Source of the DNA: Paraconexibacter algicola
GTDB lineage: Bacteria; Actinomycetota; Thermoleophilia; Solirubrobacterales; Solirubrobacteraceae
Direction: 5' to 3'
Length of the DNA stretch: 64,000 nucleotides
Assembly (NCBI RefSeq): GCF_003044185.1
Contig: NZ_PYYB01000005.1
Span: 143,350-207,349 of the forward strand
Shown here: in pieces, positions 25,014 through 36,014 of the stretch
Numbering within the stretch: position 1 is the first letter of the stretch
Layout of the letters: each line of letters opens with the position of its first letter
Notes under the pieces: model-generated
What the model was told of the DNA's origin: nothing
What the model saw: the letters and a program-made list of their open reading frames with translations, nothing else
Database searches by the model: none
Made by a program: the position numbers and the translations under genes

Positions 25014-25969
25014 TGCCCGCCCGCACCCGTCCCTCCCGTGAAGTCGCGCCCGCCCGGACGCGGGCCGCGCTGCGCACGGCGCTGGCGCTCGCGCTGCTCG
25101 CCGCGGCGACCGCCGCGGACGCCCGCGCGCAGGCCCCGGCGTCCGACGCGCCGGGCGCCCCCGCGGCGTTCACGACCTTCAGCGCCGAGAACGGCAGCCC
25201 GACGACGCTGCAGGCGCAGGCGCCGCTGGCCGGGACGTCCGCCGACCCGGGCGTGCCGCGCTGCCTGGGCCCGCGCTCGTTCGCCCGCACCAGCTGGGCG
25301 GTCGTGCCCGCCGCCGACCGCAGCCGCGTCGTGCGGGTCAGCGCGCTCACCCCGTCGCTGGAGCCCGACGAGGCGCCGCAGCTCGCCGCCTTCGTCCAGC
25401 CCGCCGCCGGGACGCAGACGCGCGAGCCGCAGGCGTGCGACGAGGGCGCCGGGCTGCTGGACCGCAGCAGCGCGGTCGAGCTGCGCGTGCCCGCCGGCCG
25501 CGCCGTGCTCGTGCAGGTCGGCCAGCCGGCCGCCGCCCGCGCCGCGCGCGCCGTGCTCGAGCTGCAGACCACCGACCTGCCCGCGGCCGCGAACCCGCCC
25601 GGAGACCGCGCCGGGACCGCGCGCACGCTGCCGCTCGGCCGCACCCGCACGGTGCCGCTGGCGGGCGCCACCCTCACCGAGGAGGACCCCGCGCAGCCCG
25701 CCTGCCCCGCCGGCGGGACGGTGTGGCGTCGCGTGACGATCCGTCGCGCCGGCACCTACCGGGTCCTCGCCACCGGCCGGACGCTCGGCACGCTGACCGC
25801 GTTCGTCGGCTCGCGGCCGCGCGGCGCCGGGGCCCGGGCGTGCGTCAACCGCTCGCGCAGCGACCGGATGCGGCTGCGGCTGCGGCTGCGCGCGGGCAAC
25901 GTCCTGTGGCTGCGCCTCGGCGTCGACCGCTCCGACGCGGGCAGCGCGCGGCTGCGCATCGGTCGCTGA
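25013..25969 (+). CDS. Secreted hypothetical protein coupled to phoD
   Basis: A 318-residue protein of unknown function. A basic N-terminus (PARTRPSREVAPARTRAALR) and a hydrophobic run, LALALLAAATAADARAQA, form a Sec-type signal. The mature part is Ala/Pro-rich with beta-type segments (ARTSWAVVPA, VELRVPAGRAVLVQVG, WRRVTIRRAGTYRVLATG, LRAGNVLWLRLGV), reminiscent of pre-peptidase C-terminal-like beta sandwiches. Paired Cys residues (positions around 84, 142, 239 and 287) could form disulfides. Its ATG overlaps the phoD stop (TGATG), so it is expressed with the phosphatase, perhaps as an accessory or surface protein. Confidence 0.8.
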   Translation: MPARTRPSREVAPARTRAALRTALALALLAAATAADARAQAPASDAPGAPAAFTTFSAENGSPTTLQAQAPLAGTSADPGVPRCLGPRSFARTSWAVVPAADRSRVVRVSALTPSLEPDEAPQLAAFVQPAAGTQTREPQACDEGAGLLDRSSAVELRVPAGRAVLVQVGQPAAARAARAVLELQTTDLPAAANPPGDRAGTARTLPLGRTRTVPLAGATLTEEDPAQPACPAGGTVWRRVTIRRAGTYRVLATGRTLGTLTAFVGSRPRGAGARACVNRSRSDRMRLRLRLRAGNVLWLRLGVDRSDAGSARLRIGR

Positions 25970-26001
25970 GCACCCGGCGGCGCTGGGATACTCGCGCGGC
26001 G

Positions 26002-26439
26002 ATGGTCGCCGTCCCGCCCGAACGACACCTCGTCCGCGGCCGCGACCTCGCCGACCGCCGCTACGCCGACCCGGAGCTGACCGTCGCGCACATGGCGGCC
26101 GCGGCCGGGCTCTCTCGCGCGCACTTCACCCGCGAGTTCCGGCGCGTGTTCGGCGAGACGCCGCGCGGCTACCTGCTCACCCGCCGCATGGAGCGCGCCG
26201 CCGCGCTGCTGCGGCACACCGACCACGCGGTGGCGGACATCTGCCTCGAGGTCGGCCTGCGGTCGGTCGGCTCGTTCACGAGCACGTTCACCCGGCACCA
26301 CGGGTGCTCGCCGACGGCCTACCGGGCGGCCGCCCCGCCCGCGCAGGTGTACGCGCGGATCCCCGCCTGCGTCGTGCGCGTCCACGGCCGTCCGCGACAC
26401 CGCACGTTTGGAGAAGACAGCGCGGACGCGCCCGCCTAG
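26002..26439 (+). CDS. AraC-type DNA-binding regulator, HTH domain only
   Basis: A 145-residue regulator. Nearly the whole protein is the double AraC helix-turn-helix: LTVAHMAAAAGLSRAHFTRE, FRRVFGETPRGYLLTRRMER, then ADICLEVGLRSVGSFTSTFT and RHHGCSPTAYR. No separate ligand domain is present. The start is ATG 26002; GATACT (25987-25992) ends 9 bases upstream, suggesting a leaderless mRNA. The stop TAG (26437-26439) is also the first half of the next gene's -10. AraC/VOC neighbours are common in actinobacteria, and it likely regulates the VOC gene. Confidence 0.93.
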   Translation: MVAVPPERHLVRGRDLADRRYADPELTVAHMAAAAGLSRAHFTREFRRVFGETPRGYLLTRRMERAAALLRHTDHAVADICLEVGLRSVGSFTSTFTRHHGCSPTAYRAAAPPAQVYARIPACVVRVHGRPRHRTFGEDSADAPA

Positions 26440-26449
26440 GGTCCCGGAC

Positions 26450-26875
26450 ATGACCACCATCCGCATGAACGCCACGCAGCTCTGGGTCCACGACCAGGAC
26501 GAGGCGCTGCGCTTCTACACCGAGAAGGTCGGCCTCGAGCTGAAGGAGGACGTGACCGTCGCCGAGATGGGGAACTTCCGCTGGCTGACCGTCGGCGCCC
26601 CCGGCCAGGACGCGTCGATCGTCCTGATGGCGATCCCGGGCGCCCCGATGTTCGACGACGCCACCCAGGGCGAGATCCGCGCCCTGATGGGGAAGGGCTA
26701 CGCGGGGACCGTGTTCTTCTCCACCGACGACTGCCGCGCCCGCCACGCCGAGATGGCCGCGCTGGGCGTCGAGTTCACCCAGGAGCCGACCGAGACCCCG
26801 TACGGCATCGACTGCGGCTTCCGCGACCCGTCGGGCAACCACCTGCGGATGGTCGAGCCGCCCGCCGGGGCCTGA
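26450..26875 (+). CDS. VOC-family (glyoxalase-like) protein
   Basis: A 141-residue vicinal-oxygen-chelate protein with two beta-alpha-beta-beta-beta modules. Typical landmarks are [20 protein letters not shown] at the start and the C-terminal [15 protein letters not shown], which carries a metal-type acidic residue. It could be a glyoxalase, a dioxygenase-like enzyme or a binding protein; the reaction cannot be told. The start is ATG 26450: TAGGGT (26437-26442) ends 7 bases upstream and there is no Shine-Dalgarno, so leaderless. It follows an AraC gene by 10 bases, the usual arrangement for this subfamily. Confidence 0.93.
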   Translation: MTTIRMNATQLWVHDQDEALRFYTEKVGLELKEDVTVAEMGNFRWLTVGAPGQDASIVLMAIPGAPMFDDATQGEIRALMGKGYAGTVFFSTDDCRARHAEMAALGVEFTQEPTETPYGIDCGFRDPSGNHLRMVEPPAGA

Positions 26876-26919
26876 CCACTCGCGGCGGACCGGCCCGGGC
26901 GGTTTGCCATGCTGAGCGC

Positions 26920-27975
26920 ATGGAGCTCGGCATCTACACGTTCGCGGAGCTGGGGACCGACCCCCGCACCGGCCGCACCGCCACCCCGCAGCAGCGGATG
27001 GCGCAGCTGCTTCAGGAGATCGAGCTCGCCGACCAGGTCGGCCTCGACGTGTTCGGGATCGGGGAGCACCACCGGCCCGACTACCTCGTCTCCGCGCCCG
27101 CGGTCGTGCTGGGGGCGGCCGCCGCGCGCACGTCCCGGATCCGGCTGAGCAGCGCCGTCACGGTCCTCAGCTCCGCCGATCCGGTCCGCGTCTTCCAGGA
27201 CTTCTCCACGGTCGACCTCCTCTCCGGCGGCCGCGCGGAGATCATGGCCGGCCGCGGCTCGTTCATCGAGTCGTTCCCGCTGTTCGGCCAGGACCTCGAC
27301 GACTACGACGCGCTCTTCGCCGAGCACCTCGACCTGCTGCTCACCCTCCGCGAGCAGGAGGTCGTGACCTGGCCGGCCGGGGAGGGCACGTCCCGGCACC
27401 GGGCCCCGATCGACCACCGCGGCGTGTACCCCCGGCCGGTCCAGGACCCGATCCCCCTGTGGGTCGCGGTCGGCGGCACGCCGCAGTCCGCGGTGCGCGC
27501 CGGCGCGCTGGGCCTGCCGCTGGCGCTCGCGATCATCGGCGGCCAGCCGGAGCGGTTCGCGCCGTTCGCGCAGCTGCACCGCCAGGCGGGGGAGGGCGCC
27601 GGGCACGGCCGCCTGCCGATGAGCATCAACTGCCACGGCTTCGTCGCCGAGACCTCCCAGGCCGCGCGCGACATCGCGTTCCCGCCGTTCGCGCAGATGA
27701 TGAACCGCATCGGCGCGGAGCGCGGCTGGCCGCCGCTGCGCCGCCACGACTTCGACGCCAGCACCGGGCTGCGCGGCGCGAACATGGTCGGCAGCCCGCA
27801 GGAGGTCGTCGAGAAGATCCTCTTCCAGCACGAGGTCTTCGGCCACGACCGCACGCTCGTGCAGTTCAGCGTCGGCCCGATGGAGCACGCCGACCTGCTG
27901 CGCAGCATCGAGCTGTTCGGCACCGAGGTCGCGCCCGCGGTCCGCAGCGCGCTGGCGACGACCGCCGTCGCCTGA
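26920..27975 (+). CDS. LLM-class flavin-dependent oxidoreductase
   Basis: A 351-residue luciferase-like monooxygenase-fold protein (TIM barrel, FMN or F420). Landmarks: [72 protein letters not shown] and [18 protein letters not shown]. The end is of the LLM type that scores hydride-transfer enzymes in actinobacteria. The start is ATG 26920; CATGCT (26908-26913) ends 6 bases upstream, fitting the leaderless pattern seen around it. Substrate and cofactor are not determinable from sequence. Confidence 0.93.
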   Translation: MELGIYTFAELGTDPRTGRTATPQQRMAQLLQEIELADQVGLDVFGIGEHHRPDYLVSAPAVVLGAAAARTSRIRLSSAVTVLSSADPVRVFQDFSTVDLLSGGRAEIMAGRGSFIESFPLFGQDLDDYDALFAEHLDLLLTLREQEVVTWPAGEGTSRHRAPIDHRGVYPRPVQDPIPLWVAVGGTPQSAVRAGALGLPLALAIIGGQPERFAPFAQLHRQAGEGAGHGRLPMSINCHGFVAETSQAARDIAFPPFAQMMNRIGAERGWPPLRRHDFDASTGLRGANMVGSPQEVVEKILFQHEVFGHDRTLVQFSVGPMEHADLLRSIELFGTEVAPAVRSALATTAVA

Positions 27976-27998
27976 GCGCCCCGGGTACGCTCCGCCGC

Positions 27999-29776
27999 AT
28001 GAGGAGGAGCACAATCCGGGCGATCGCGGCCGTGGCCGCCGCGCTGCCCGCCCTGGCACCCGCCGGGGCGCAGGCGCGCGACCAGGCGGTCCGCAGCTTC
28101 GACGGCACGACGCTGTCGACGTCGTTCTTCCCCGCCGCGGGCCTGAAGCCGGGCGAGCGCGCGCCGACCGTCCTGCAGACCCACGGCTGGGGACTCACGC
28201 GCACCACGAACCCCGACGCCACGTCCAACGAGGACGTCGGCTCGGTCGGCGTCGGCGTGCTGCGCCGCGCCGGCTACAACGTCCTGACCTGGGACAGCCG
28301 CGGCTTCGGCCAGTCCGGCGGGACCGTCACCGTCGACGCCCCCGAGTTCGAGGGACGCGACGTCATGGCGCTCGTCGACTGGGTCGCGCAGCAGCCCGAG
28401 GCGCTGCTGGACGGCGACGGCGACCCGCGCGTCGGCATGCAGGGCCCGTCCTACGCGGGCGGGATCGAGCTCGTCGCCGCCGGCCTCGACCCGCGGATCG
28501 ACGTCATCGCCCCCGACATCGCCTGGCACTCGCTCACCACCGCCCTCAACCGCGACGGGCTCGCGAAGTTCGGCTGGGGCGCGGCGCTGCTGGCGGTCGG
28601 CACGCCGACCTCGCTCGGCCTGGGCCTGTTCAGCCCCTACGGTCCGGAGACCGGGACGCTCGCCCCGCAGCTCATCCGCGCGGCGGTGGACGGTGCCGCC
28701 ACCGGTCGCTTCTCGCCCGAGGTCGACGCGTTCCTCGAGTCCCGCGGCCCGAAGGACCTCGTGCGCCGCATCCGCGTCCCGACGCTGCTGACCCAGGGCA
28801 CCGCGGACACGCTGTTCACGCCGTCGGAGGCGATGCGCAACTACGAGATCCTCCGCGACGCGCGCGTGCCGGTGAAGATGGTCTGGTTCTGCGGCGGTCA
28901 CGGCGTCTGCCTGACCGGCAACGTGCCGAGCGTCGAGCGTGCGGTCCTGCCGTGGCTGGCGCGCTGGCTGCGGCGCGACGCGAGCGTGGACACGGGTCCC
29001 CGGTTCGAGTGGGTCGCCGACGACGGACAGCGGCGCAGCGCCGCGGACTTCCCGCTCGCCGCCGGGCCCCCGCTCGCCGCCGAGGGCGCGGGCACGGTGG
29101 CGATCACCCCGGTCGAGACGCTCAACGGCCTCGTCGTCGTCGCGCGCCCGGGACTGCAGGGCGTGCGCGTGCCGATCCCCGCGGTCCGCGAGGAGACGGA
29201 CGTCGTCGGCGAGCCCGAGGTCACCGTCACCTACCGGGCGACCGGCCTCGGCACCGACGATCACGTCTTCGGCCAGCTGGTCGACGAGGTCCGCGGCGTC
29301 GTGGTGGGCAACCAGTCGACGCCGATCCCGGTGCTGCTCGACGGACAGGAGCACACGGTCACGCGGCGGCTCGAGGGCGTCGCGATGCGCGTCACCCCGG
29401 GGAGCCGCTACCGCTTCGAGCTCGTCGGCGGGTCGAACCTCTACGGGATCACGCGCGGGACCGCGGTCGTGTCCGTGTCGCGGGCGCGCGTGACGCTCCC
29501 GACCGGTGACGCGGCCGCGACCGTCGACCGTGACGCGCTCGGCCTGCCGCCCGCCACGCGCTGCGTCAGCCGCCGGCAGTTCACGATCCGCCTGAGCGCC
29601 CCGCGCGGTCAGCGGCTGCGCAGCGCCACGGTCTTCGTCGGGACCAGGCGGGTCCGGGTCGTGCGCGGCCGCCGGCTGACCGCGCGGATCGACCTGCGCG
29701 GCCTGCCGAAGGGCACCGTGCGCGTGAAGATCGTCGCCCGCACGACCGCGGGGCGGACCGTCGAGCAGGTCCGCCG

Positions 29777-29804
<28 letters not shown>
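27999..29804 (+). CDS. Secreted alpha/beta hydrolase, CocE/X-Pro dipeptidyl-peptidase-like
   Basis: A 601-residue exported serine hydrolase. Sec signal peptide at residues 1-25 ([19 protein letters not shown]). The hydrolase core shows the oxyanion region [26 protein letters not shown], the nucleophile Ser in [16 protein letters not shown], the acid in [14 protein letters not shown] and the His in [11 protein letters not shown]. The second half is a beta-rich C-terminal domain, as in CocE-type acylases and S15 peptidases, ending in an Arg-rich beta segment. TACGCT (27986-27991) ends 7 bases before ATG 27999, so leaderless. Its end overlaps the convergent kinase gene by 28 bases. Substrate is unknown. 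Confidence 0.9.
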
Positions 29805-31627
<1,823 letters not shown>

Positions 31628-31655
31628 CCGACGATTATGCGACGTGCTGTCGCGG

Positions 31656-32429
31656 TCAGCCAGTCGTCCGCGCCGATCCGCGCAGGATCGTGCGCGCCGA
31701 GAGCGCGGGATCGTCGAGCATCGGCAGGTGGCTGCAGCCCGGGAGGGTGATCGACACCGCGCGGGGGACGAGCGCGCGGGCCGGCGGCGTCACGAGCCGG
31801 TCGAGCTCCCCCCAGGCGAGCAGCACCGGGACGCGGATCCGCTCGCCGCCGGTGAAGTGGCCGCTGCGCATCGCGCGGTTCGTGGCCGCGAACGCGGGCG
31901 CGCTCGCGTAGGCGCTGGCGACCCGCAGGGCGTCCTGCGGGGAGACGTCCCCGGGGCGGGCGACGATCCCCAGCAATGCGGCCCGCCGGCCGAGCCCGGT
32001 GCGCATGAGCGCCGGCAGCGCCGGCCGCAGCGTCCGCGCGACCCGGTGCATGACGAACGGCTTGGGCGGCAGCGGTCGCTCCCACAGCGCCGGGCAGAGC
32101 CCGGTGACCGAGGCCACCACGTCGCGCCGGGCGAGCTCGAGCGCGATCCAGCCGCCCAGCGAGTTGCCGGCGACGTGGGGTCGCTCGAGGCCGATCTCGC
32201 CCAGGAAGCGGGCGAGCTGCTCGGCGATGGCGGCCGGGGTCGGCACGACGTCCTGCGCCAGCGGCGCCGACGCGCCGAACCCGGGCAGGTCGACGGTCAC
32301 CACCTCGCGCTCGGCGCGGAGGTGCTCGACGACCCCGTCCCAGACCTGCCGCTCCCCGCCGAGGCCGTGCAGCAGGACGACCGGCGGGCCGGTGCCCGTC
32401 CGGTCGTACGCGATGCCGGTGGCGCTCAC
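31656..32429 (-). CDS. Alpha/beta hydrolase in the fatty-acid modification operon
   Basis: A 257-residue single-domain hydrolase. The oxyanion loop is [20 protein letters not shown], the nucleophile is in [20 protein letters not shown], the acid is in [13 protein letters not shown] and the His in [13 protein letters not shown]; all are intact. The GTG start at 32429 overlaps the TGA of the fused DUF1365-cyclopropane synthase gene (GTGA), so it is third in a tightly coupled operon. A thioesterase, lipase or esterase role on modified lipids is a reasonable guess from context only. Confidence 0.92.
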   Translation of the reverse strand: MSATGIAYDRTGTGPPVVLLHGLGGERQVWDGVVEHLRAEREVVTVDLPGFGASAPLAQDVVPTPAAIAEQLARFLGEIGLERPHVAGNSLGGWIALELARRDVVASVTGLCPALWERPLPPKPFVMHRVARTLRPALPALMRTGLGRRAALLGIVARPGDVSPQDALRVASAYASAPAFAATNRAMRSGHFTGGERIRVPVLLAWGELDRLVTPPARALVPRAVSITLPGCSHLPMLDDPALSARTILRGSARTTG

Positions 32430-34483
32430 GCCACGTGGCGGGTGTGCGGTCCGTCGTCGGCGAGGTGCAGCGTCGTCACCGGCGCGCTCGTCGGCTGGTC
32501 GGGCAGCCCGGGGAGGAGCGCCTCGCCACGGAACCGCGGGCCCGCGAGCAGGATCTGGACGTCCTGGATCCGGCGCTCGGCGAAGCCGCCCTCGCAGTAG
32601 GCGAGGTAGAGCGACCAGATGCGACGGAACTGCTTGTCGTAGCGCTGCTCGTCCAGGGCGCCCGCGGCGGCGGCCTGCTCGAAGCGCTCGCGCCACGCGG
32701 CGAGCGTCGTGACGTAGTGCGGCGTGATGTCCTCGAGCTGCACGTTGCGCAGCGCGGTGAACGACCCGACGCAGCGCTGGATCTCGCGCACGGACGGCAG
32801 GCAGCCGCCGGGGAAGATCAGCTGGTTGATGAAGCTCTTCGTGGCCTTCTCGACGTCGTAGGCGCGGTCGTCGATCGTGATCGCCTGCAGGAGCATCAGG
32901 CCGTCGTCGGCGAGCCGCTCGCCGCAGACGCGGAAGAACGTCGGGAAGTCGCGCCAGCCGACCGCCTCGATCATCTCGATCGACACGAGCTTCGAGTACG
33001 TGCCGGTGAGGTTGCGGTAGTCCTCCAGCAGGACGGTGATGCGGTCCTGCAGGCCGGCGGCGCGGACGCGCTCGACGGCCAGCGCGTGCTGCTCGCGCGA
33101 GATCGTCGTGGTGGTGACGCGGCAGCCGCTGCGGCGCGCGGCGTGGATGGCGAGACCGCCCCAGCCCGTGCCGATCTCCAGCAGATGGTCGTCGGGACCG
33201 AGCTCGAGCTTGTCGCAGATGCGGTCGAGCTTGCACAGCTGCGCCTCGTGCAGGGTCGCCTCGGGCGTCGGGTAGATCGCCGACGAGTACATCATCGTCT
33301 CGTCGAGCATCAGCCCGTAGAGGTCGTTGCCGAGGTCGTAGTGCGCGCTGATCTGCTCCTTGGAGCGGTCGATCGTGTTGCGTCGCGCGGTGGCGACCGC
33401 GCCCTGGACGGGGGCGAGCACGGGACGCAGGCGACGCCGGTACGCGTCGCCGCGGTGGATGTTGCGCGCCGCGATCCGCACGATCCCGACGAGGTCGTCG
33501 GCGTCCCACCAGCCGTCGCGGTAGCTCTCCGCGAGCCCGAGGCTGCCCTTCAGCAGGGCGCGGTACGCGCGCTCGTCGTGGATCGTGACCGTCGCGCGCA
33601 GCGGCGTGCCGGTCCCGTCCTTCCAGGCGTCCCCGACGGTCGTCGAGCCGTGCGCGTCGACGAGCGTGAGCTCCCCGTCGCGGATCCAGTGCTTGAGGAG
33701 ACCGTGCAGGACGGTCCGGGTCTTCGATGCGCGCATGTCCTTCACCGGGTGGGGGTGGTAGGGGGCGCCCTTGAGCTTGAGCCGCAGGGCGTTGGAGTAG
33801 ATCAGCGCGCCCGTGCGGGCGCTCTGGAGGGGGAAGCGGGCGAGCAGCCGTGCCAGCGCGGCGCCGGACAGCTCCTCGCGGCGGAGGTTGAGCGTCGCGT
33901 CGAACGCGCTCTCCCCGTCGCTGGCGATGTGGATGCTCCAGGTCGGGCCGGGCCGCGTGAGCCGGAACCGGTAGCGCTGGGCCATGCCCATCAGCGGCGA
34001 GACGTGGAAGACCTTCTCGAACGCGAGGTCCTGCACGCGCGCGTCCGGGTCGCAGGCGGCGACGTAGGCGTGGCGCTCGTTCCACGGCGTGTTCTCGACG
34101 TCGGCGACGATCGCGACCGGGGCGTCGTCGTCCTTCGGGGAGAAGCAGAGGTAGAAGCTGACGGGGTTGAACGCGCGGCCGAACGTCCGCGGCGTCGTGA
34201 GCACGCCGATGCGGCCGGTGGGCCGGGTGCCGAGCCGCTCCTGCACGAGATCGCGCACGGCGACGTCGAGCGGCACCGCCGGGTCGCCCAGCAGGTCCGC
34301 GCGCGAGACGCCGCCGGGTGTGCGGGGCCGGCGCGCCGACCACAGCGGGGCGTGCGCGAACAGCTCGTCGGCCTCCTCGAGGTCGATCCAGAGCATGCCG
34401 ACGTCGTAGGTGAACGCGTGCGCGATCGGCGTCGTGCGGCGGTGGCGGACGGTGCCGCGGTAGATGGCGGAGCGCCGCGTCAC
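32426..34483 (-). CDS. DUF1365 domain fused to cyclopropane-fatty-acyl-phospholipid synthase
   Basis: A 685-residue two-domain protein. Residues about 1-245 are DUF1365 (SAIYRGTVRHRRTTPIAHAF, TPRTFGRAFNPVSFYLCFS, VFHVSPLMGMAQRYRF). From about 270 on is a SAM-dependent cyclopropane synthase (SKEQISAHYDLGNDLYGLML, the SAM site LLEIGTGWGGLAIHAARRSG, TISREQHALAVERVRAAGL, VSIEMIEAVGWRDF). These are usually separate neighbouring genes. There is no stop, frameshift or gap between the halves. The GTG start at 34483 overlaps the upstream oxidoreductase stop. The synthase half should act on membrane phospholipid acyl chains; the role of DUF1365 is unknown. Confidence 0.92.
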   Translation of the reverse strand: MTRRSAIYRGTVRHRRTTPIAHAFTYDVGMLWIDLEEADELFAHAPLWSARRPRTPGGVSRADLLGDPAVPLDVAVRDLVQERLGTRPTGRIGVLTTPRTFGRAFNPVSFYLCFSPKDDDAPVAIVADVENTPWNERHAYVAACDPDARVQDLAFEKVFHVSPLMGMAQRYRFRLTRPGPTWSIHIASDGESAFDATLNLRREELSGAALARLLARFPLQSARTGALIYSNALRLKLKGAPYHPHPVKDMRASKTRTVLHGLLKHWIRDGELTLVDAHGSTTVGDAWKDGTGTPLRATVTIHDERAYRALLKGSLGLAESYRDGWWDADDLVGIVRIAARNIHRGDAYRRRLRPVLAPVQGAVATARRNTIDRSKEQISAHYDLGNDLYGLMLDETMMYSSAIYPTPEATLHEAQLCKLDRICDKLELGPDDHLLEIGTGWGGLAIHAARRSGCRVTTTTISREQHALAVERVRAAGLQDRITVLLEDYRNLTGTYSKLVSIEMIEAVGWRDFPTFFRVCGERLADDGLMLLQAITIDDRAYDVEKATKSFINQLIFPGGCLPSVREIQRCVGSFTALRNVQLEDITPHYVTTLAAWRERFEQAAAAGALDEQRYDKQFRRIWSLYLAYCEGGFAERRIQDVQILLAGPRFRGEALLPGLPDQPTSAPVTTLHLADDGPHTRHVA

Positions 34484-35748
34484 GCGGGCGAACCGACCTG
34501 GCTGCGGCCCACGCCCGGCAGTGCCTGCAGCGCGCTGAAGACGCCGTCCTCGTGGAACCCCCAGCGCCAGTACGCCCCGCAGAAGTGGGTCCGGCGCACG
34601 CCGCTGATCTCCCCGTGACGGGCCTGGGCGGCGACGCCCTCCGGGGTGAAGACCGGGTGCGCGTACTGGATGACCTCGACGATCTTCGCCGGGTCGATGC
34701 GGTCGGTGAGGTTCAGCGTCACGCAGAAGTCGTGCGGCGCGTCGAGGCCCATCAGGTGGTTCATGCCGTACGTCACGGTCGTGCGGGCCTGGGGCTCGTC
34801 GAGCAGGTGGAAGTTCCACGCCTGGCGGGCGGCGTGGCGGCGGGGGAGCATCCGCGTGTCGGTGTGCAGCACCGCCTCGTTGGGCTGGTAGGGGAAGCAG
34901 GCGAGCAGCTCGCGCTCCAGCGGCGTCGCGTCGTCCCCGAGGATCGCGAGCGCCTGGTCGGCGTGGCAGGCGAGGATGACCTCGTCGAACCGCTCGGGCT
35001 CGCCGCCCACGGGGGTGACCTCGACGTGGGTGTCGAACCGCCGGACGCTCGCGACCGGGGTCGAGGTGCGGACCGGGCGCTCGAGCCGCGCGGTGATGGC
35101 CCGCACGTAGGTCTGCGAGCCCCCGGCGATCGTCATCCACGTCGGCCGGTCGCGGAAGCTCAGCATCCCGTGGTTGGCGAAGAACTGCGCCATGAACCGG
35201 ATCGGGAACGCGTCGAGCTGGTCGGGCTCGGCGGACCACACGGCGCTCGCCTGCGGGACGATCAGCCGGTCGCGGAAGAAGTCCGAGTAGCCGCCCGCGC
35301 GCAGGAAGGCGAGCAGCGACAGGTCGCCGCGCAGGTCGGTGGGGTCGGCGACGATCGCCGCGAGCTCCTTGTTGAAGCGCAGCAGGTCGCGGATCATCCG
35401 CAGGAACGCCGGGCGCACCGCGTTGCGCGGCTGGCAGAACAGGCCCTTCGGGGTGCCCGCGTACTCGAAGTCCTCGCCCTCGGCGGTGACGCTGAAGCCC
35501 ATGTGCGTCTCGCGGCGGGCGACGCCGAGCTCGTCCATCATCGCGAGGAAGTTCGGGTAGGTGCGGTCGTTGCAGACGATGAAGCCCGTGTCGATGTCCC
35601 ACGCGCCCGCGTCGGTCTCGACGTGCACGGTGTTCGTGTGGCCGCCGACGTAGGGGCCGGCCTCGAACAGCGTGAGGCCGTGCTCCGCGTGGAGGTGGTG
35701 GGCGGCCGTGAGGCCGGAGATGCCGGTGCCGATGATCGCGATGTGCAT
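34480..35748 (-). CDS. FAD-dependent amine-oxidase-fold protein (COG2907)
   Basis: A 422-residue flavoprotein. The Rossmann FAD motif opens the protein (HIAIIGTGISGLTAAHHLHA, then GLTLFEAGPYVGGHTNTVHV). FPIRFMAQFFANHGMLSF, EVILACHADQALAIL and the C-terminal FCGAYWRWGFHEDGVFSA are typical of the COG2907 family. In many bacteria this gene precedes DUF1365 and cyclopropane synthase genes, as it does here, so it probably acts in the same lipid modification, perhaps as a desaturase or oxidase. It is the first gene of the operon; ATG 35748 has no clear Shine-Dalgarno. It is divergent from the M23 peptidase gene. Confidence 0.93.
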   Translation of the reverse strand: MHIAIIGTGISGLTAAHHLHAEHGLTLFEAGPYVGGHTNTVHVETDAGAWDIDTGFIVCNDRTYPNFLAMMDELGVARRETHMGFSVTAEGEDFEYAGTPKGLFCQPRNAVRPAFLRMIRDLLRFNKELAAIVADPTDLRGDLSLLAFLRAGGYSDFFRDRLIVPQASAVWSAEPDQLDAFPIRFMAQFFANHGMLSFRDRPTWMTIAGGSQTYVRAITARLERPVRTSTPVASVRRFDTHVEVTPVGGEPERFDEVILACHADQALAILGDDATPLERELLACFPYQPNEAVLHTDTRMLPRRHAARQAWNFHLLDEPQARTTVTYGMNHLMGLDAPHDFCVTLNLTDRIDPAKIVEVIQYAHPVFTPEGVAAQARHGEISGVRRTHFCGAYWRWGFHEDGVFSALQALPGVGRSQVGSPA

Positions 35749-35815
35749 GCGCTACGGGATCTTCGCGCGAACCGCGGCGGCGGATCAGTTCGCCGCCCCG
35801 GCGCCGACGGTCCTC

Positions 35816-35856
35816 GTGTGATCTCCGTCACACTCGGTGTGACGGACCTGTAACCT
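35816..35856 (+). promoter_or_regulatory. Overlapping dyads and -10 upstream of the M23 peptidase gene
   Basis: GTGTGA (35816-35821), TCACAC (35828-35833) and GTGTGA (35837-35842) alternate, so the central arm can pair either way. The second dyad extends to CCGTCACAC-TCG-GTGTGACGG (35825-35845). TAACCT (35851-35856) is a likely -10. The half-site TGTGAC also occurs in the operator at 3916-3945. Confidence 0.5.
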
Positions 35857-35862
35857 GCCTGC

Positions 35863-36014
35863 TGTCAGGGGGTTTCTCCCGACGAGCGACGCGCCCCGGG
35901 GGGCTGGGGCGTGAACGCGAAGGACTGGATCGGTCGGGGGACCAGCATCCGGGCCGCCACCCACCAAGGGGTGGTTCGACTGCACGCACCCGCCCGATCC
36001 CGAGAGTCCAGAAC
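35863..36014 (+). other. Long structured 5' leader before the M23 peptidase gene
   Basis: If transcription starts about 7 bases after the -10 at 35851, the leader is about 150 bases, long for this window. It contains CGCCCC/GGGGCG and CCACCC/GGGTGG (35957-35974) hairpins and an internal CTGG/CCAG pairing. Secreted wall peptidases in actinobacteria are often under c-di-AMP (ydaO) riboswitches, but the core ydaO blocks are not present here in order. A regulatory RNA is possible, unassigned. Confidence 0.3.

Noticed and set aside
35863..36014. c-di-AMP (ydaO) riboswitch before the M23 peptidase
   Set aside because: A GGGGCGTGAA piece recalls part of the motif, but the other conserved blocks are missing or out of order. 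Kept only as an unassigned leader.
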